Positions 1 through 7,212 of a stretch of DNA of 25,051 nucleotides are shown here, one piece after another (the first letter of the stretch is position 1; each line of letters begins with the position of its first letter). This stretch comes from DASRCB01 sp035653295 (GTDB lineage: Bacteria; Acidobacteriota; Terriglobia; Bryobacterales; Bryobacteraceae). The notes under the pieces are model-generated. The model worked only from the letters and a program-made list of their open reading frames with translations. It ran no database searches and was not told where the DNA came from. Both the position numbers and the translations under genes were made by a program. Location: NCBI GenBank assembly GCA_035653295.1, contig DASRCB010000227.1, positions 1 through 25,051 of the forward strand, given 5' to 3'.

Positions 1-2
1 AC

Positions 3-806
3 CAGCTTCTGGCGGCACAGGATCCGGCGAACGGGAACATTTGTTATTTCACGCCTCTCGACGGGCGAAAGAATCCGACCCCGGGGATCAACTGCTGCGT
101 ATCCAGCGAGCCGCGCGGGATCTCCATGATTCCGCAACTGGCGTGGGGCACGCGGGGCGATGCAGCCGCGGTTCTGTTCTACACGCCGGGCGAGGTGCAG
201 CTGCCGCGGGCGAAGATCGTGTCGAAGACATCGTATCCGAGCGACGGGCGCGTGACGCTCGAGGTTCAGCCGGCATCCGCCGGCGCGTTTCCACTGCTGC
301 TGCGCGTACCTGCCTGGACCTCGCGGTTTACTGCCGAGGCCGGTGGACAGGTTTACCGCGGGACGGCGGGGCAGTTCCTGACCATCGAGCGCGAGTGGAA
401 GACCGGTGATCGCGTGGATATAGACATGGACATGACGGTGCGTGTGATCGACGGCGCGCCGAGTTACCCTGGCTCCGTCGCCATCATGCGCGGCCCGCAG
501 CTGCTCGCTTTGGAAGAACGGGTCAACCCCGACGTTGCGGATCTTCAGGCTGCCGGTCCAGTGTCGGGAACGGTGCAACTCGCCGATGCGCATGACAAGC
601 TGCCGATGGAGTGGCTCGGCCGTGAGGCATGGTCGATGGCCGGCGTGGTGGCAGGCAAGCCCCGGCAGTTGATTCTTGTGCCCTTCGCCGATGCCCGTGA
701 GTATCGGGTGTGGCTGACGGGGCGTTATGCGTCGGCGGATTTCAAGGTATCAGCGAGCAGGGCCGTCAGCTTGGCGAACGCCCGTTCGGCCTCCGGCTCG
801 TTATAA
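3..806 (+). CDS. GH127 (DUF1680) family glycoside hydrolase, C-terminal part, 5' truncated by window edge
   Basis: An open frame enters from the left edge (frame starting at base 3) and gives about 267 residues. The visible motif N-C-C-V-S-S-E-P-R has adjacent cysteines at bases 93-98. This matches the paired cysteines that help hold the zinc/catalytic centre in GH127 beta-L-arabinofuranosidases such as HypBA1. Downstream the protein is beta-rich (LRVPAW, GDRVDIDMDM, AIMRGPQLLAL), typical of the C-terminal beta-sandwich of this family. The first ATG at 126 lies inside the domain and is not the true start. By family knowledge the role is hydrolysis of arabinofuranose- or related sugar-containing glycans; the exact substrate cannot be told. 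The last about 27 codons overlap the convergent DLH gene, so the tail after the YRVWLT segment may be an unconserved read-through extension. Confidence 0.8.
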   Translation, partial: QLLAAQDPANGNICYFTPLDGRKNPTPGINCCVSSEPRGISMIPQLAWGTRGDAAAVLFYTPGEVQLPRAKIVSKTSYPSDGRVTLEVQPASAGAFPLLLRVPAWTSRFTAEAGGQVYRGTAGQFLTIEREWKTGDRVDIDMDMTVRVIDGAPSYPGSVAIMRGPQLLALEERVNPDVADLQAAGPVSGTVQLADAHDKLPMEWLGREAWSMAGVVAGKPRQLILVPFADAREYRVWLTGRYASADFKVSASRAVSLANARSASGSL

Positions 807-1456
807 GTGGGATGGTCGGGGACGGTCCAGCCGTGGCGCGCGTTGTAGACTTCGGTCTCGTACTTGCCGCCCCACGCCGCGAGCTCGCGATCAAGCTTCT
901 CGATCGCTTCGGTGGGCATGCTTCGGTCCTCGGCCGCGTGACCCAAATAGAGGCGCGCCCGGATGCGGGGCAGCAGCAGATGCGGGCTGTCCGGATTATC
1001 CGTGTACAGGCGGCCTCCATGAAATGACGCGACCGCGGCGACGCGGTCGGGACGAACGGCCGCGGCTCGCAAAGCCATAGCGCCGGTGAAGCAGAAGCCG
1101 ACCACGCCGACAGGGCCGGCGGGCAGGAAATCGATGTAGCGCGACAGATCCTCATCCATGGCTTCCGGCGTCAGCGGCGCCGCGAGCTCGCGCACGCGTT
1201 TCATAAATGGCTCGTCGCCGATTGTGAAGGGCGGGGTAAACAAGGGAGGCCGTCCGGTGCGATAGAACGGGTTCGGCATCAGCACGGTGTAGCCCTCGCC
1301 GGCTAGCCGCCCGGCCATGCCGCGGTTTGCGTCCCGAGGGCCGCCGATGTCGGGCAGATATAAAACGCCGGGCGCATTCCCCGCGGCTTCGGGGCGGTAA
1401 AGGAAGCCGTCCGCGATTCCGTCTTTCATCTGAATTTCGACAGGCTCTTCTCTCAT
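725..1456 (-). CDS. Dienelactone hydrolase family protein (alpha/beta hydrolase)
   Basis: The 243-residue protein has the DLH fold signature. The nucleophile elbow is G-F-C-F-T-G with Cys122, a cysteine rather than serine as in carboxymethylenebutenolidase. The acid is probably Asp177 in G-H-A-A-E-D-R-S-M-P, and the general base is His208 in A-R-H-G-W. Length and motif order match the family, which hydrolyses dienelactones and related esters in the cytoplasm; the natural substrate here is unknown. The start codon overlaps the era stop in an ATGA, so translation is probably coupled to era. The 3' end overlaps the convergent GH127 gene by 82 bases. It is the last gene of the phoH-ybeY-corC-era run. 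The family call is firm; a specific chlorocatechol-pathway role is not supported by the neighbours. Confidence 0.88.
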   Translation of the reverse strand: MREEPVEIQMKDGIADGFLYRPEAAGNAPGVLYLPDIGGPRDANRGMAGRLAGEGYTVLMPNPFYRTGRPPLFTPPFTIGDEPFMKRVRELAAPLTPEAMDEDLSRYIDFLPAGPVGVVGFCFTGAMALRAAAVRPDRVAAVASFHGGRLYTDNPDSPHLLLPRIRARLYLGHAAEDRSMPTEAIEKLDRELAAWGGKYETEVYNARHGWTVPDHPTYNEPEAERAFAKLTALLADTLKSADA

Positions 1457-2361
1457 TCTTCGCTCCTGGTTGAATCGCGCCAGTCCACGGCGCCGAGGAA
1501 CTGCGGATTCTCGCGCCAGCCGGGATGCACCTTGACGTGAAGCTGCAGGAACACCCGGCGCGAGAGGATCCGTTCGATCTCCTCGCGAGCCTGCGTGCCA
1601 ATAGTCTTCAACATGGCGCCTTTAGCGCCGATGATGATTCCCTTCTGGCCCTCGCGCTCGACAAGGACGGTCGCGGAGATGCGCAGCAGACGCCGCTTCT
1701 CGTCCCATTCGTCAATGATCACCGCGACCGCGTGCGGCACCTCCTGGCGCGTGGCCGCGAGAATCTTCTCGCGAATCAGCTCCGCCGCCAGAAAGCGCGA
1801 CGGCTGATCGGTAACGTGATCGGGCGGGAAATACTCGGGACCCTCGGGCAGGGCAGCGCTGATCGAGCGCGTCAGGTCCTCGATGCCTTCTCCCGTGAGC
1901 GCGGACACCGGGAGATAATCGGCGAACTCCCGCAACGCCTTATATTGCTCGATGCAGGGCAGCAGCAGCCGTTTATCGCTCACGCGGTCGATCTTGTTCA
2001 GTACCAGGAAAACCGGCGCTTCCACACGGCGCACCAGGTCGACGGCCTGGGTGTCGTGCTCGCTGAACGAGGCAGAAGCGTCGGCGACAAACAGGACCAG
2101 ATCGCGCTGGTCAAGGGCCTCCCGAACGGAGTCCATCATGCGCCGGTTCAGAAGCGTATCGGAGCGGTGAATGCCCGGTGTGTCGAGGAAGACGATCTGG
2201 GCGCCAGCGGTGGTGAGCACGCCCTGAATGGTTGTGCGCGTGGTCTGCGGCTTCTCCGAAACGATAGCCACTTTCTCGCCGACCAGCGCGTTCAGCAGCG
2301 TGGACTTTCCGGTGTTCGGCCGGCCCACGATGGAAACAAATCCGGAGCGGTGCTCAGACAT
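1453..2361 (-). CDS. era: GTPase Era, 16S rRNA maturation/30S assembly
   Basis: The 302-residue protein is a full-length Era. GTPase motifs are G1 GRPNTGKS (13-20), G3 DTPG (60-63), G4 NKID (122-125) and G5 SAL (153-155). The C-terminal KH RNA-binding domain has its GxxG loop as GAKG at 245-248. Era binds the 3' end of 16S rRNA and helps 30S subunit assembly. The start MSEHRSGFVS was chosen over an ATG 32 codons upstream, because the extra residues are only the out-of-frame end of the upstream corC-like gene and the chosen start places the G1 motif at the normal distance. The chosen start overlaps the corC-like stop by 8 bases, and the era stop overlaps the DLH start by 4. Adjacency to ybeY fits their shared role in rRNA maturation. 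Confidence 0.96.
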   Translation of the reverse strand: MSEHRSGFVSIVGRPNTGKSTLLNALVGEKVAIVSEKPQTTRTTIQGVLTTAGAQIVFLDTPGIHRSDTLLNRRMMDSVREALDQRDLVLFVADASASFSEHDTQAVDLVRRVEAPVFLVLNKIDRVSDKRLLLPCIEQYKALREFADYLPVSALTGEGIEDLTRSISAALPEGPEYFPPDHVTDQPSRFLAAELIREKILAATRQEVPHAVAVIIDEWDEKRRLLRISATVLVEREGQKGIIIGAKGAMLKTIGTQAREEIERILSRRVFLQLHVKVHPGWRENPQFLGAVDWRDSTRSEE

Positions 2362-3610
2362 GGGTTCTGGCGGCGCGTGACACGCGCACCTGTTCCACGC
2401 GCAGCTCGTTTCCGGCCAGCACCTGGATGCGGATCCCCTCGCGCTCCACCGCTTCACCGACCGAGGGCACGTGCCCCAGCCACTCCGTGATTAACCCGCC
2501 GACGGTGGTCGATTCCGTTTCCTCCTGGGGGCGGAACCCGAGCAGATCGTTGAGCCGGTCGAGGTCCAGCGAGCCGGCGACCACCCACGTGTCCTCCCCC
2601 TCCTGCTTTACGTCGCGCTCGGGCTCGTGCTCGTCGTGGATCTCGCCGAGGATCTCCTCCACCAGATCTTCCATGGTGGCGATTCCGGCGGTGTTGCCGT
2701 ACTCGTCGATGACCACCACCATTTGCAGCGATTCCTGCTGCATCTCGCGGAGCAGATCGTTCACGGGCTTGGTTTCGGGCACGAAGCGGATGGGACGCAG
2801 CAGATCGCGAATCCCGATGAGATGGCGGTCCTGCGCATCGGCTTCGAAAAGATCCCGTACGTGGACAAACCCGATTATGTCGTCGATGCCGCCCTGGTAT
2901 ACGGGCACGCGCGAATACTGCTCGTGAACGACGAGTTGCCTCAGGTCATCGAGCGACTGGGTGACGGCAATGGCCACGATGTTGGGCCGCGGCGTCATGA
3001 CCTCACGCACTGTCTTGTCTCCGAAGGCTACGACGGACTGAATGAGGCGGCGGTCGTCCTCTTCGATGATGCCCTCTTCCTCGCCGGCGGAGATGAGCGC
3101 GTCGATATGTTCGGCCGGCGTAGGGGGCTCGTTGTTCGTTTCGCCGGGCTGCGCCAGCTCGACGAGAGATTCGAAGAACCCGAGCACGTACACGAGCGGG
3201 GTCACCACAAGCACCATCGCGCGCAGCACCGGCATGAGAGGCAGCAGCCAGCGGCCCGAGGTCTTGCGGTAGAGCAGGTGCGGCGCCATGTAGGTGGCCA
3301 CCAGCATGGTGATCCAGGCGAAGATGCTGGCCTGCAGCGCGGCCTCCCAGAACGGCTCGCTGTACAGCACGGGCAGCAGGAACACCATGACCATTAGAAG
3401 AATCAGGGTGTGCTTAATCAGGGAGAAAGCCAGCGCTCCGCGCTCGATCGACAGCCCGACTTTGGCCTGGAGAGTCTCCTTGAAGAACGTCAGCGCCGGC
3501 AGTTCGCGAGCGCGCAGCCGGACCGACTCCATATGCAGCAGCTGCAGCAGAGTCACCAGGCAGAGCAGGATGCCAAGAAAGATGGACGCCACTACGGTGA
3601 TGGCGATCAT
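2354..3610 (-). CDS. CorC/HlyC-type CNNM (DUF21) and CBS domain membrane protein
   Basis: The 418-residue protein begins with MIAITVVASIFLG. This start forms an ATGA overlap with the ybeY stop and puts the first membrane helix at the N-terminus, so the 16-codon upstream extension was discarded. Hydrophobic segments lie near residues 1-22, 61-82, 90-110 and 121-143 (DUF21/CNNM-like). A CBS pair follows: the first begins near VMTPRPN (about 204) and the second holds EYGNTAGIATMEDL (about 313-326). The last about 85 residues are the CorC_HlyC associated domain (GSLDLDRLNDLLG). Family members are linked to magnesium or cobalt efflux and ion homeostasis at the inner membrane; old 'hemolysin' labels are misleading. 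The ybeY-corC-era order is common in bacteria, so the call is secure although the transported ion is not known. Confidence 0.9.
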   Translation of the reverse strand: MIAITVVASIFLGILLCLVTLLQLLHMESVRLRARELPALTFFKETLQAKVGLSIERGALAFSLIKHTLILLMVMVFLLPVLYSEPFWEAALQASIFAWITMLVATYMAPHLLYRKTSGRWLLPLMPVLRAMVLVVTPLVYVLGFFESLVELAQPGETNNEPPTPAEHIDALISAGEEEGIIEEDDRRLIQSVVAFGDKTVREVMTPRPNIVAIAVTQSLDDLRQLVVHEQYSRVPVYQGGIDDIIGFVHVRDLFEADAQDRHLIGIRDLLRPIRFVPETKPVNDLLREMQQESLQMVVVIDEYGNTAGIATMEDLVEEILGEIHDEHEPERDVKQEGEDTWVVAGSLDLDRLNDLLGFRPQEETESTTVGGLITEWLGHVPSVGEAVEREGIRIQVLAGNELRVEQVRVSRAARTHV

Positions 3611-4053
3611 GACGCCCTCTCGATGAGTCCGGAGGGAAGCCCCAGACGGCGCCGCCACAGGCCCTCCACCCGAGCCATTTGTCCATTGTCGCGCTCGTGA
3701 TCGAGACCGATCAGGTGCAGGACTCCGTGCAGCATGAGAATGCGGATCTCGTCGCCGACGCCGTGCCCGAACTCGGCCGCCTGGGCGCGGGCGCGGTCGA
3801 GCGAAATGGCCAGTTCGCCCAGGTACTGAGGCGTGCCCGGATCATGTGGAAACGAGAGGACGTCGGTGGCGTAGTCGCGCCTGCGGAATTGTTTATTCAG
3901 GCGGCGAAGCTCATTGTCTCCGCTGATGAGGCAGCAAAACGGTCTTCCGTGGGCGACGTCGCGCTCCAGCCGGCGTGCGAAGGCGAGCAGGTCCCGGCGG
4001 CCGACGCCGCGGGCGGGCGCGCGAAAAAGGATGGAGGTTCGTTCAGAGGCCAT
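3607..4053 (-). CDS. ybeY: Endoribonuclease YbeY, rRNA maturation factor
   Basis: The 148-residue protein carries the diagnostic zinc-binding motif H-G-V-L-H-L-I-G-L-D-H with His109, His113 and His119, preceded by the conserved ATDVLSFP segment near 62-69. YbeY is a metal-dependent single-strand endoribonuclease involved in 16S rRNA 3'-end processing and ribosome quality control in the cytoplasm. Size is normal for the family. It lies 11 bases after the phoH stop, and its own stop overlaps the corC-like start (ATGA), so the block is probably one transcript. The start has no strong Shine-Dalgarno sequence, consistent with dependence on translation of phoH. Confidence 0.95.
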   Translation of the reverse strand: MASERTSILFRAPARGVGRRDLLAFARRLERDVAHGRPFCCLISGDNELRRLNKQFRRRDYATDVLSFPHDPGTPQYLGELAISLDRARAQAAEFGHGVGDEIRILMLHGVLHLIGLDHERDNGQMARVEGLWRRRLGLPSGLIERAS

Positions 4054-4064
4054 GCGGCCGGGCT

Positions 4065-5135
4065 TTATTGGATGGCGACGTCGCCGCCTGGCGTCAGGTC
4101 GACGGGTTCGCCGGGCTGAGCTGGCTGTTCGCCGCCGGTGGACGCCTCGGGTTCATCAGACAGGCGCAGGGAGAGCTGGCGGCCGGCGCCGGTCAACTCG
4201 CCATAGCGCTCGTAAGCCTTGACGATGCGCTGCACCAGGCTGTGGCGAACGACGTCGCGATCGTCGAAAAAACAGAAGCTGATGCCCTCCACGCCGCGCA
4301 GGACCTCTACGGCATCGGCCAGGCCGCTGCGCTTGCCGGGCGGAAGGTCGATTTGCGTGAGGTCGCCGTTCACCACCATCTTCGAGTTAAAGCCCTGCCT
4401 TGTGAGCACCATCTTCATTTGCTCGGCGGTGCTGTTCTGGGCTTCATCGAGGATGATAAAACTGTCGTTCAGTGTGCGTCCGCGCATGAACGCAATGGGC
4501 GCGACTTCAATGACGTTCTTCTCGAGAAGCTTCTCCACCCGGTCGGCTTCGATCATGTCGAATAAGGCGTCGTAGAGAGGCCGCAGGTAGGGATCCACTT
4601 TCTCCTGGAGCGTGCCAGGCAGGAAGCCGAGGCGCTCGCCGGCCTCCACGGCGGGGCGCGTCAGAATAATGCGGCTGACGCTTTTGCTCAGCAGCGCGGA
4701 GACGCCCATGGCGACGGCCAGGTAGGTCTTACCGGTGCCGGCCGGGCCGACGCCGAAGGTCAGGTCGTTGCGTTCGATGGCGTCGACATATTTCCGCTGG
4801 TTCACCGTTTTGGGCGCCAGCACCTTCTTCCCGAAATTGCGCTGCCGACCGCTGTGCACCAGTCCGCGGAGGGTGGTATCCGCGTCTTCCGTGACCACGC
4901 GCAGATAGCTGTTCAGATCGCCGTTTTTGAAAGTGTGTCCCTCTTTGACCAGGTTGACGTAGTCCTCCAGAATGCCGGCGGCTCGAATGACGCTGGACTC
5001 CTCGCCTTCGAGCTCGAGAGAGTCGTTCATGAGGCGGGTCTGGATATTCAGGCCGCTTTCGAGAAGACGGATGTTTTCGTCGCGGGTGCCGAACAGCGAC
5101 TCAATCCCGCGAGAGATCTGCACACTCAGTTTCAT
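4065..5135 (-). CDS. PhoH family (PhoH-like/PhoL) ATPase
   Basis: The 356-residue protein has Walker A GPAGTGKT (130-137), Walker B ILDEAQN (228-234) and the conserved NGDLTQIDLP segment (256-265). The N-terminal about 100 residues match the small PhoH-like/KH-like region seen in chromosomal PhoH2-less homologues next to ybeY. The family is an RNA-associated P-loop ATPase, possibly a helicase; its precise cellular role is not settled. The placement upstream of ybeY and era is widely conserved and argues for a part in rRNA or ribosome metabolism. The last about 35 residues are low-complexity and proline-rich and look dispensable. An extended -10 promoter lies about 70 bases upstream. Confidence 0.93.
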   Translation of the reverse strand: MKLSVQISRGIESLFGTRDENIRLLESGLNIQTRLMNDSLELEGEESSVIRAAGILEDYVNLVKEGHTFKNGDLNSYLRVVTEDADTTLRGLVHSGRQRNFGKKVLAPKTVNQRKYVDAIERNDLTFGVGPAGTGKTYLAVAMGVSALLSKSVSRIILTRPAVEAGERLGFLPGTLQEKVDPYLRPLYDALFDMIEADRVEKLLEKNVIEVAPIAFMRGRTLNDSFIILDEAQNSTAEQMKMVLTRQGFNSKMVVNGDLTQIDLPPGKRSGLADAVEVLRGVEGISFCFFDDRDVVRHSLVQRIVKAYERYGELTGAGRQLSLRLSDEPEASTGGEQPAQPGEPVDLTPGGDVAIQ

Positions 5136-5206
5136 TTATGGGGATAGCGGATCACGGAGAGGAGGATGCGGCGCGCAGCGCCCGAGCAACCGAACATCCA
5201 ATGATT

Positions 5207-5215
5207 ATTATACCA
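5207..5215 (-). promoter_or_regulatory. Extended -10 promoter upstream of phoH
   Basis: Read on the minus strand, the sequence is TGG directly followed by TATAAT (-10 at 5212-5207, TGn at 5215-5213), a perfect extended -10 element. The -35 region at the standard distance is poor, which extended -10 promoters tolerate. Predicted transcription would begin near 5200 and give a leader of about 65 bases before phoH. The -10 overlaps the stop codon of the small ORF upstream. Confidence 0.55.
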
Positions 5216-5471
5216 GGGATTCGTTCTTTTGCGGCTCGCCCGGACCGGCGTAGAACACTCCATCCAGTAGCCGGCAGCTCAGGTTGAGGAGATCCTCGTG
5301 GCCGGGGGCGCGGTTCAGGGAGGACCGTGCGATCGCCGCCAGGCGGCGGGAGACCGCCTCCAGGGTGACCTGCCGGCGGCGCGAAGCGGGCCATTCGCTG
5401 ATCACGTGCAGGCGGTACTCGAGGAAGCGGATCTCGGCATCGACGGGCTCCGCCGTTTGGGGTTGTGCCAT
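5208..5471 (-). CDS. Small conserved-looking protein of unknown function upstream of phoH
   Basis: The 87-residue ORF is not recognised as a family. Support for it being real is a good Shine-Dalgarno AAGGA about 7 bases before its ATG, its position as a leading gene in front of phoH on the same strand, and a divergent gene starting 85 bases away with no other gene in the space. The protein is hydrophilic, rich in arginine and leucine, and predicted mainly helical (residues about 12-70), with no signal peptide, membrane segment or cysteine motif. It could be a small regulatory or structural partner; no function is claimed. The alternative is a chance ORF in GC-rich DNA. Confidence 0.5.
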   Translation of the reverse strand: MAQPQTAEPVDAEIRFLEYRLHVISEWPASRRRQVTLEAVSRRLAAIARSSLNRAPGHEDLLNLSCRLLDGVFYAGPGEPQKNESLV

Positions 5472-5476
5472 GTGAT

Positions 5477-5553
5477 TTCCTTATCGGCCCACTGTGCGCG
5501 ATTCGTGAGCGGGAACGTGGGCTCATTATTGCCCCTCGCCATCCGATAAGGAA
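5477..5553. promoter_or_regulatory. 11-bp inverted repeat spanning the divergent ribosome binding sites
   Basis: TTCCTTATCGG at 5477-5487 and its exact reverse complement CCGATAAGGAA at 5543-5553 flank a 55-base spacer. Each arm contains the Shine-Dalgarno AAGGA of the gene reading outward (small ORF on minus, HDOD on plus). The identity extends beyond the ribosome binding site itself (CCGAT part), so it may be an operator or a coordinated translation signal; shared RBS sequence by chance is the alternative. The 8-mer CCGATAAG recurs at 6573-6580. Confidence 0.35.
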
Positions 5554-5556
5554 CGC

Positions 5557-6411
5557 ATGATTGACGTAGAAGCGCGACGGGGCAACTGCGGGGTCCAGAG
5601 CACTCCCTGGGCGATGGACAGCCTGCCACCGTTCCCGGTGGTGGCGACGCGCCTGATGCAGGTGCTTTCCAAAACCGATGTGCACATCACCGAAGTGGGG
5701 CGTATCGTGGCGGCTGAGCCGGTGTTCGCCTCGCGCGTGCTGCAAATGGCCAATTCGCCGTTGTTCTCCATGGAGCGGCAGGTGAAGACCATCTCCCATG
5801 CCATCGTGTTGCTGGGACTGGATCGCGTGCGCACCATCGCCATGACCCGCGCGATCGGCGACTTCGTCAGCCCGGCTCTTCGGGTGAAGGCTTTGCGCGT
5901 GTGCTGGGAGAACAGCCTTGCGGGGGCAATTGTCGCCGAGCGTCTCGCCAGGGCCTGCCGCATGGATACCGACGCCGCCTACCTGGCAGGCCTGCTGCGG
6001 GACATCGGGCGCCTGACGCTGCTGGTGAAATATCCCGAGCCGTACGCCAATCTGCTGGCCGTCTCCGCGGAGCATGAGTTCGACCTCATGGCGACCGAGC
6101 GCGAGCTGTTCGATATCGATCACTGCGCCGCCGGCGCGTGGCTGACGGAGAAAATGGCTCTCCCGCAGGAACTGTGTGAAGTTGCGGCGCGCCATCACGA
6201 AGTGCCGGCGGGCCCATTCCGCATGGTCCATCTGGCTCGCGTGGCGGACCGCATGGCCGACGCGCTTGGCTTCGCGGTGCTGCCGGGCGTTCCTCACCCG
6301 GCGTTCGAGGAGACGGCGGAGGAGATTCCCGGGAATTTCCGTGCTCGTTTCGAAGACGAGCCGGAGGAGTTGAAGCAGCACATTCAGGAGAAGATAGCCG
6401 CCTGGCACTGA
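5557..6411 (+). CDS. HDOD domain signal-transduction protein
   Basis: The 284-residue protein contains an HDOD domain from about residue 20 to 220. Recognisable parts are SLPPFPVVATRLMQVL, the VAAEPVFASRVLQMANSPLF segment, ISHAIVLLGLDRVRTI and AAYLAGLLRDIGRL. The usual H of the LLHDIG motif is R here, so a metal-dependent phosphodiesterase activity is unlikely, as in most HDOD proteins. The start is supported by AAGGA five bases upstream. No receiver, GGDEF or EAL domain is attached. HDOD proteins act in cytoplasmic regulation of motility, biofilm, stress or competence by poorly known mechanisms. It sits just upstream of a surface-fibre-like operon on the same strand, which may or may not be meaningful. 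Cut-off from that operon is 186 bases. Confidence 0.9.
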   Translation: MIDVEARRGNCGVQSTPWAMDSLPPFPVVATRLMQVLSKTDVHITEVGRIVAAEPVFASRVLQMANSPLFSMERQVKTISHAIVLLGLDRVRTIAMTRAIGDFVSPALRVKALRVCWENSLAGAIVAERLARACRMDTDAAYLAGLLRDIGRLTLLVKYPEPYANLLAVSAEHEFDLMATERELFDIDHCAAGAWLTEKMALPQELCEVAARHHEVPAGPFRMVHLARVADRMADALGFAVLPGVPHPAFEETAEEIPGNFRARFEDEPEELKQHIQEKIAAWH

Positions 6412-6597
6412 GCCCTGCCGCTCAACCCACCACCTGACCACCAGCGGAGCCGTCTCAGGGCTGCGCATCGAGCCACTGCGACATGGCGAACCCGTGTGCC
6501 CGATCTGAATGGCAGTTCTGTTGACGGGGCGCGCACACCAGACGAATTCTGCTGAATAATCGCCCGTACGCGCCGATAAGAGTCATATCGAAGATCA
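6412..6597 (+). other. Intergenic region before the secreted-protein cluster
   Basis: This 186-base gap is the longest gene-free stretch in the window and probably holds the promoter of the downstream cluster. AGCCCTG at 6411-6417 pairs with CAGGGCT at 6456-6462, but the 38-base loop and lack of a T run make a terminator doubtful. A TTGACG at 6521-6526 has no good -10 at normal spacing. CCGATAAG occurs at 6573-6580, the same 8-mer found in the divergent HDOD leader. Confidence 0.4.
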
Positions 6598-7107
6598 ATG
6601 CCTGTACCCTGGAAGCGGGTTATCGTCCTGGTTCTGTTCGGGGCGGTCTCGCTGAATCAGACCTCGCTGGACGTGACACTGACCGTTGAAGTGCGGCCTG
6701 AGTCGCGGCTGGATGTATCGCAGACGACACTGCGTTTTGTCGTGCCGGCGCGGGGTCCGCGCGAAGTCCGCAGCGCGCCCCTGACCCTGGCTGCGGCCGC
6801 ACGCCCCGGCTACGGGCAGCAGGTTCGGCTGATCGCGCACACCGTATCCGATCTGGAGGGGGCAGCAGGACGGGCTTCCCTCTCGACGGTGCACTGGCGC
6901 GGAGCGAAAACCAGCTCTCGCGCCGGCGGCGACGACGCGCAGTGCACTACTGGACAACTTCGGTCGCACAGCGGCCAGGACCTGGTGAGGAACTGGACTC
7001 GCGGGGGGACACTCTCCTGTACGGTAACCTTCATCCTGGCTGCTCCGCCGAACCTTCGTCCGGGAACCTATTCAGCGCCGATCACCTTCGATCTTCGTCT
7101 GGAATAA
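6598..7107 (+). CDS. Secreted beta-rich protein, putative fibre/pilin-like subunit
   Basis: The 169-residue protein has a signal peptide-like N-terminus (KR followed by VIVLVLFGAVSL, cleavage around 19-23). The mature part starts with alternating hydrophobic residues (LDVTLTVEVRPESRLDVS) and ends in PGTYSAPITFDLRLE. The same closing pattern, P-G-x-Y-x-A-x-x-T-F, ends two other small proteins in this cluster and resembles the ends of spore-coat-U/Csu-type pilin subunits. Two cysteines in the mature part (near 115 and 141) could form a disulfide. It leads a run of four small secreted proteins followed by a chaperone-like and a barrel protein. No confident family match is possible by eye; a structural subunit is inferred from context. 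The gap to the next gene is 105 bases. Confidence 0.7.
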   Translation: MPVPWKRVIVLVLFGAVSLNQTSLDVTLTVEVRPESRLDVSQTTLRFVVPARGPREVRSAPLTLAAAARPGYGQQVRLIAHTVSDLEGAAGRASLSTVHWRGAKTSSRAGGDDAQCTTGQLRSHSGQDLVRNWTRGGTLSCTVTFILAAPPNLRPGTYSAPITFDLRLE

Positions 7108-7212
7108 ATCGCAGCGCTACGGAATGCTGTGAGAAATTTGCGCGCCATTGCACTATTCCTGTGAAGGCCTGACGACGGCGGGCACACACGGCCTGCGGCG
7201 GTCTATGAACCC

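Noticed and set aside
1525..3397. Long plus-strand frames (321 and 256 residues) across era and the corC-like gene
   Set aside because: Both oppose genes with unambiguous motifs and show no domain or plausible start signal.
6411..6462. AGCCCTG/CAGGGCT inverted repeat after the HDOD gene as a terminator
   Set aside because: The arms are only 7 bases, the loop is 38 bases, and there is no T run.
5152..6468. A 438-residue open frame on the minus strand
   Set aside because: It is antisense to the HDOD gene and lacks any recognisable motif; HDOD has a ribosome binding site and clear family features.
6510..6524. Sigma54-like site TGGCAG-N5-TTGA
   Set aside because: The -12 element has GA instead of the near-invariant GC, and no enhancer-binding regulator gene is nearby.
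7108..7212. Possible hairpin AGGCC/GGCCT between the first two secreted-protein genes
   Set aside because: A 5-base stem with a 20-base loop is expected by chance in GC-rich DNA. The gap holds nothing else recognisable.
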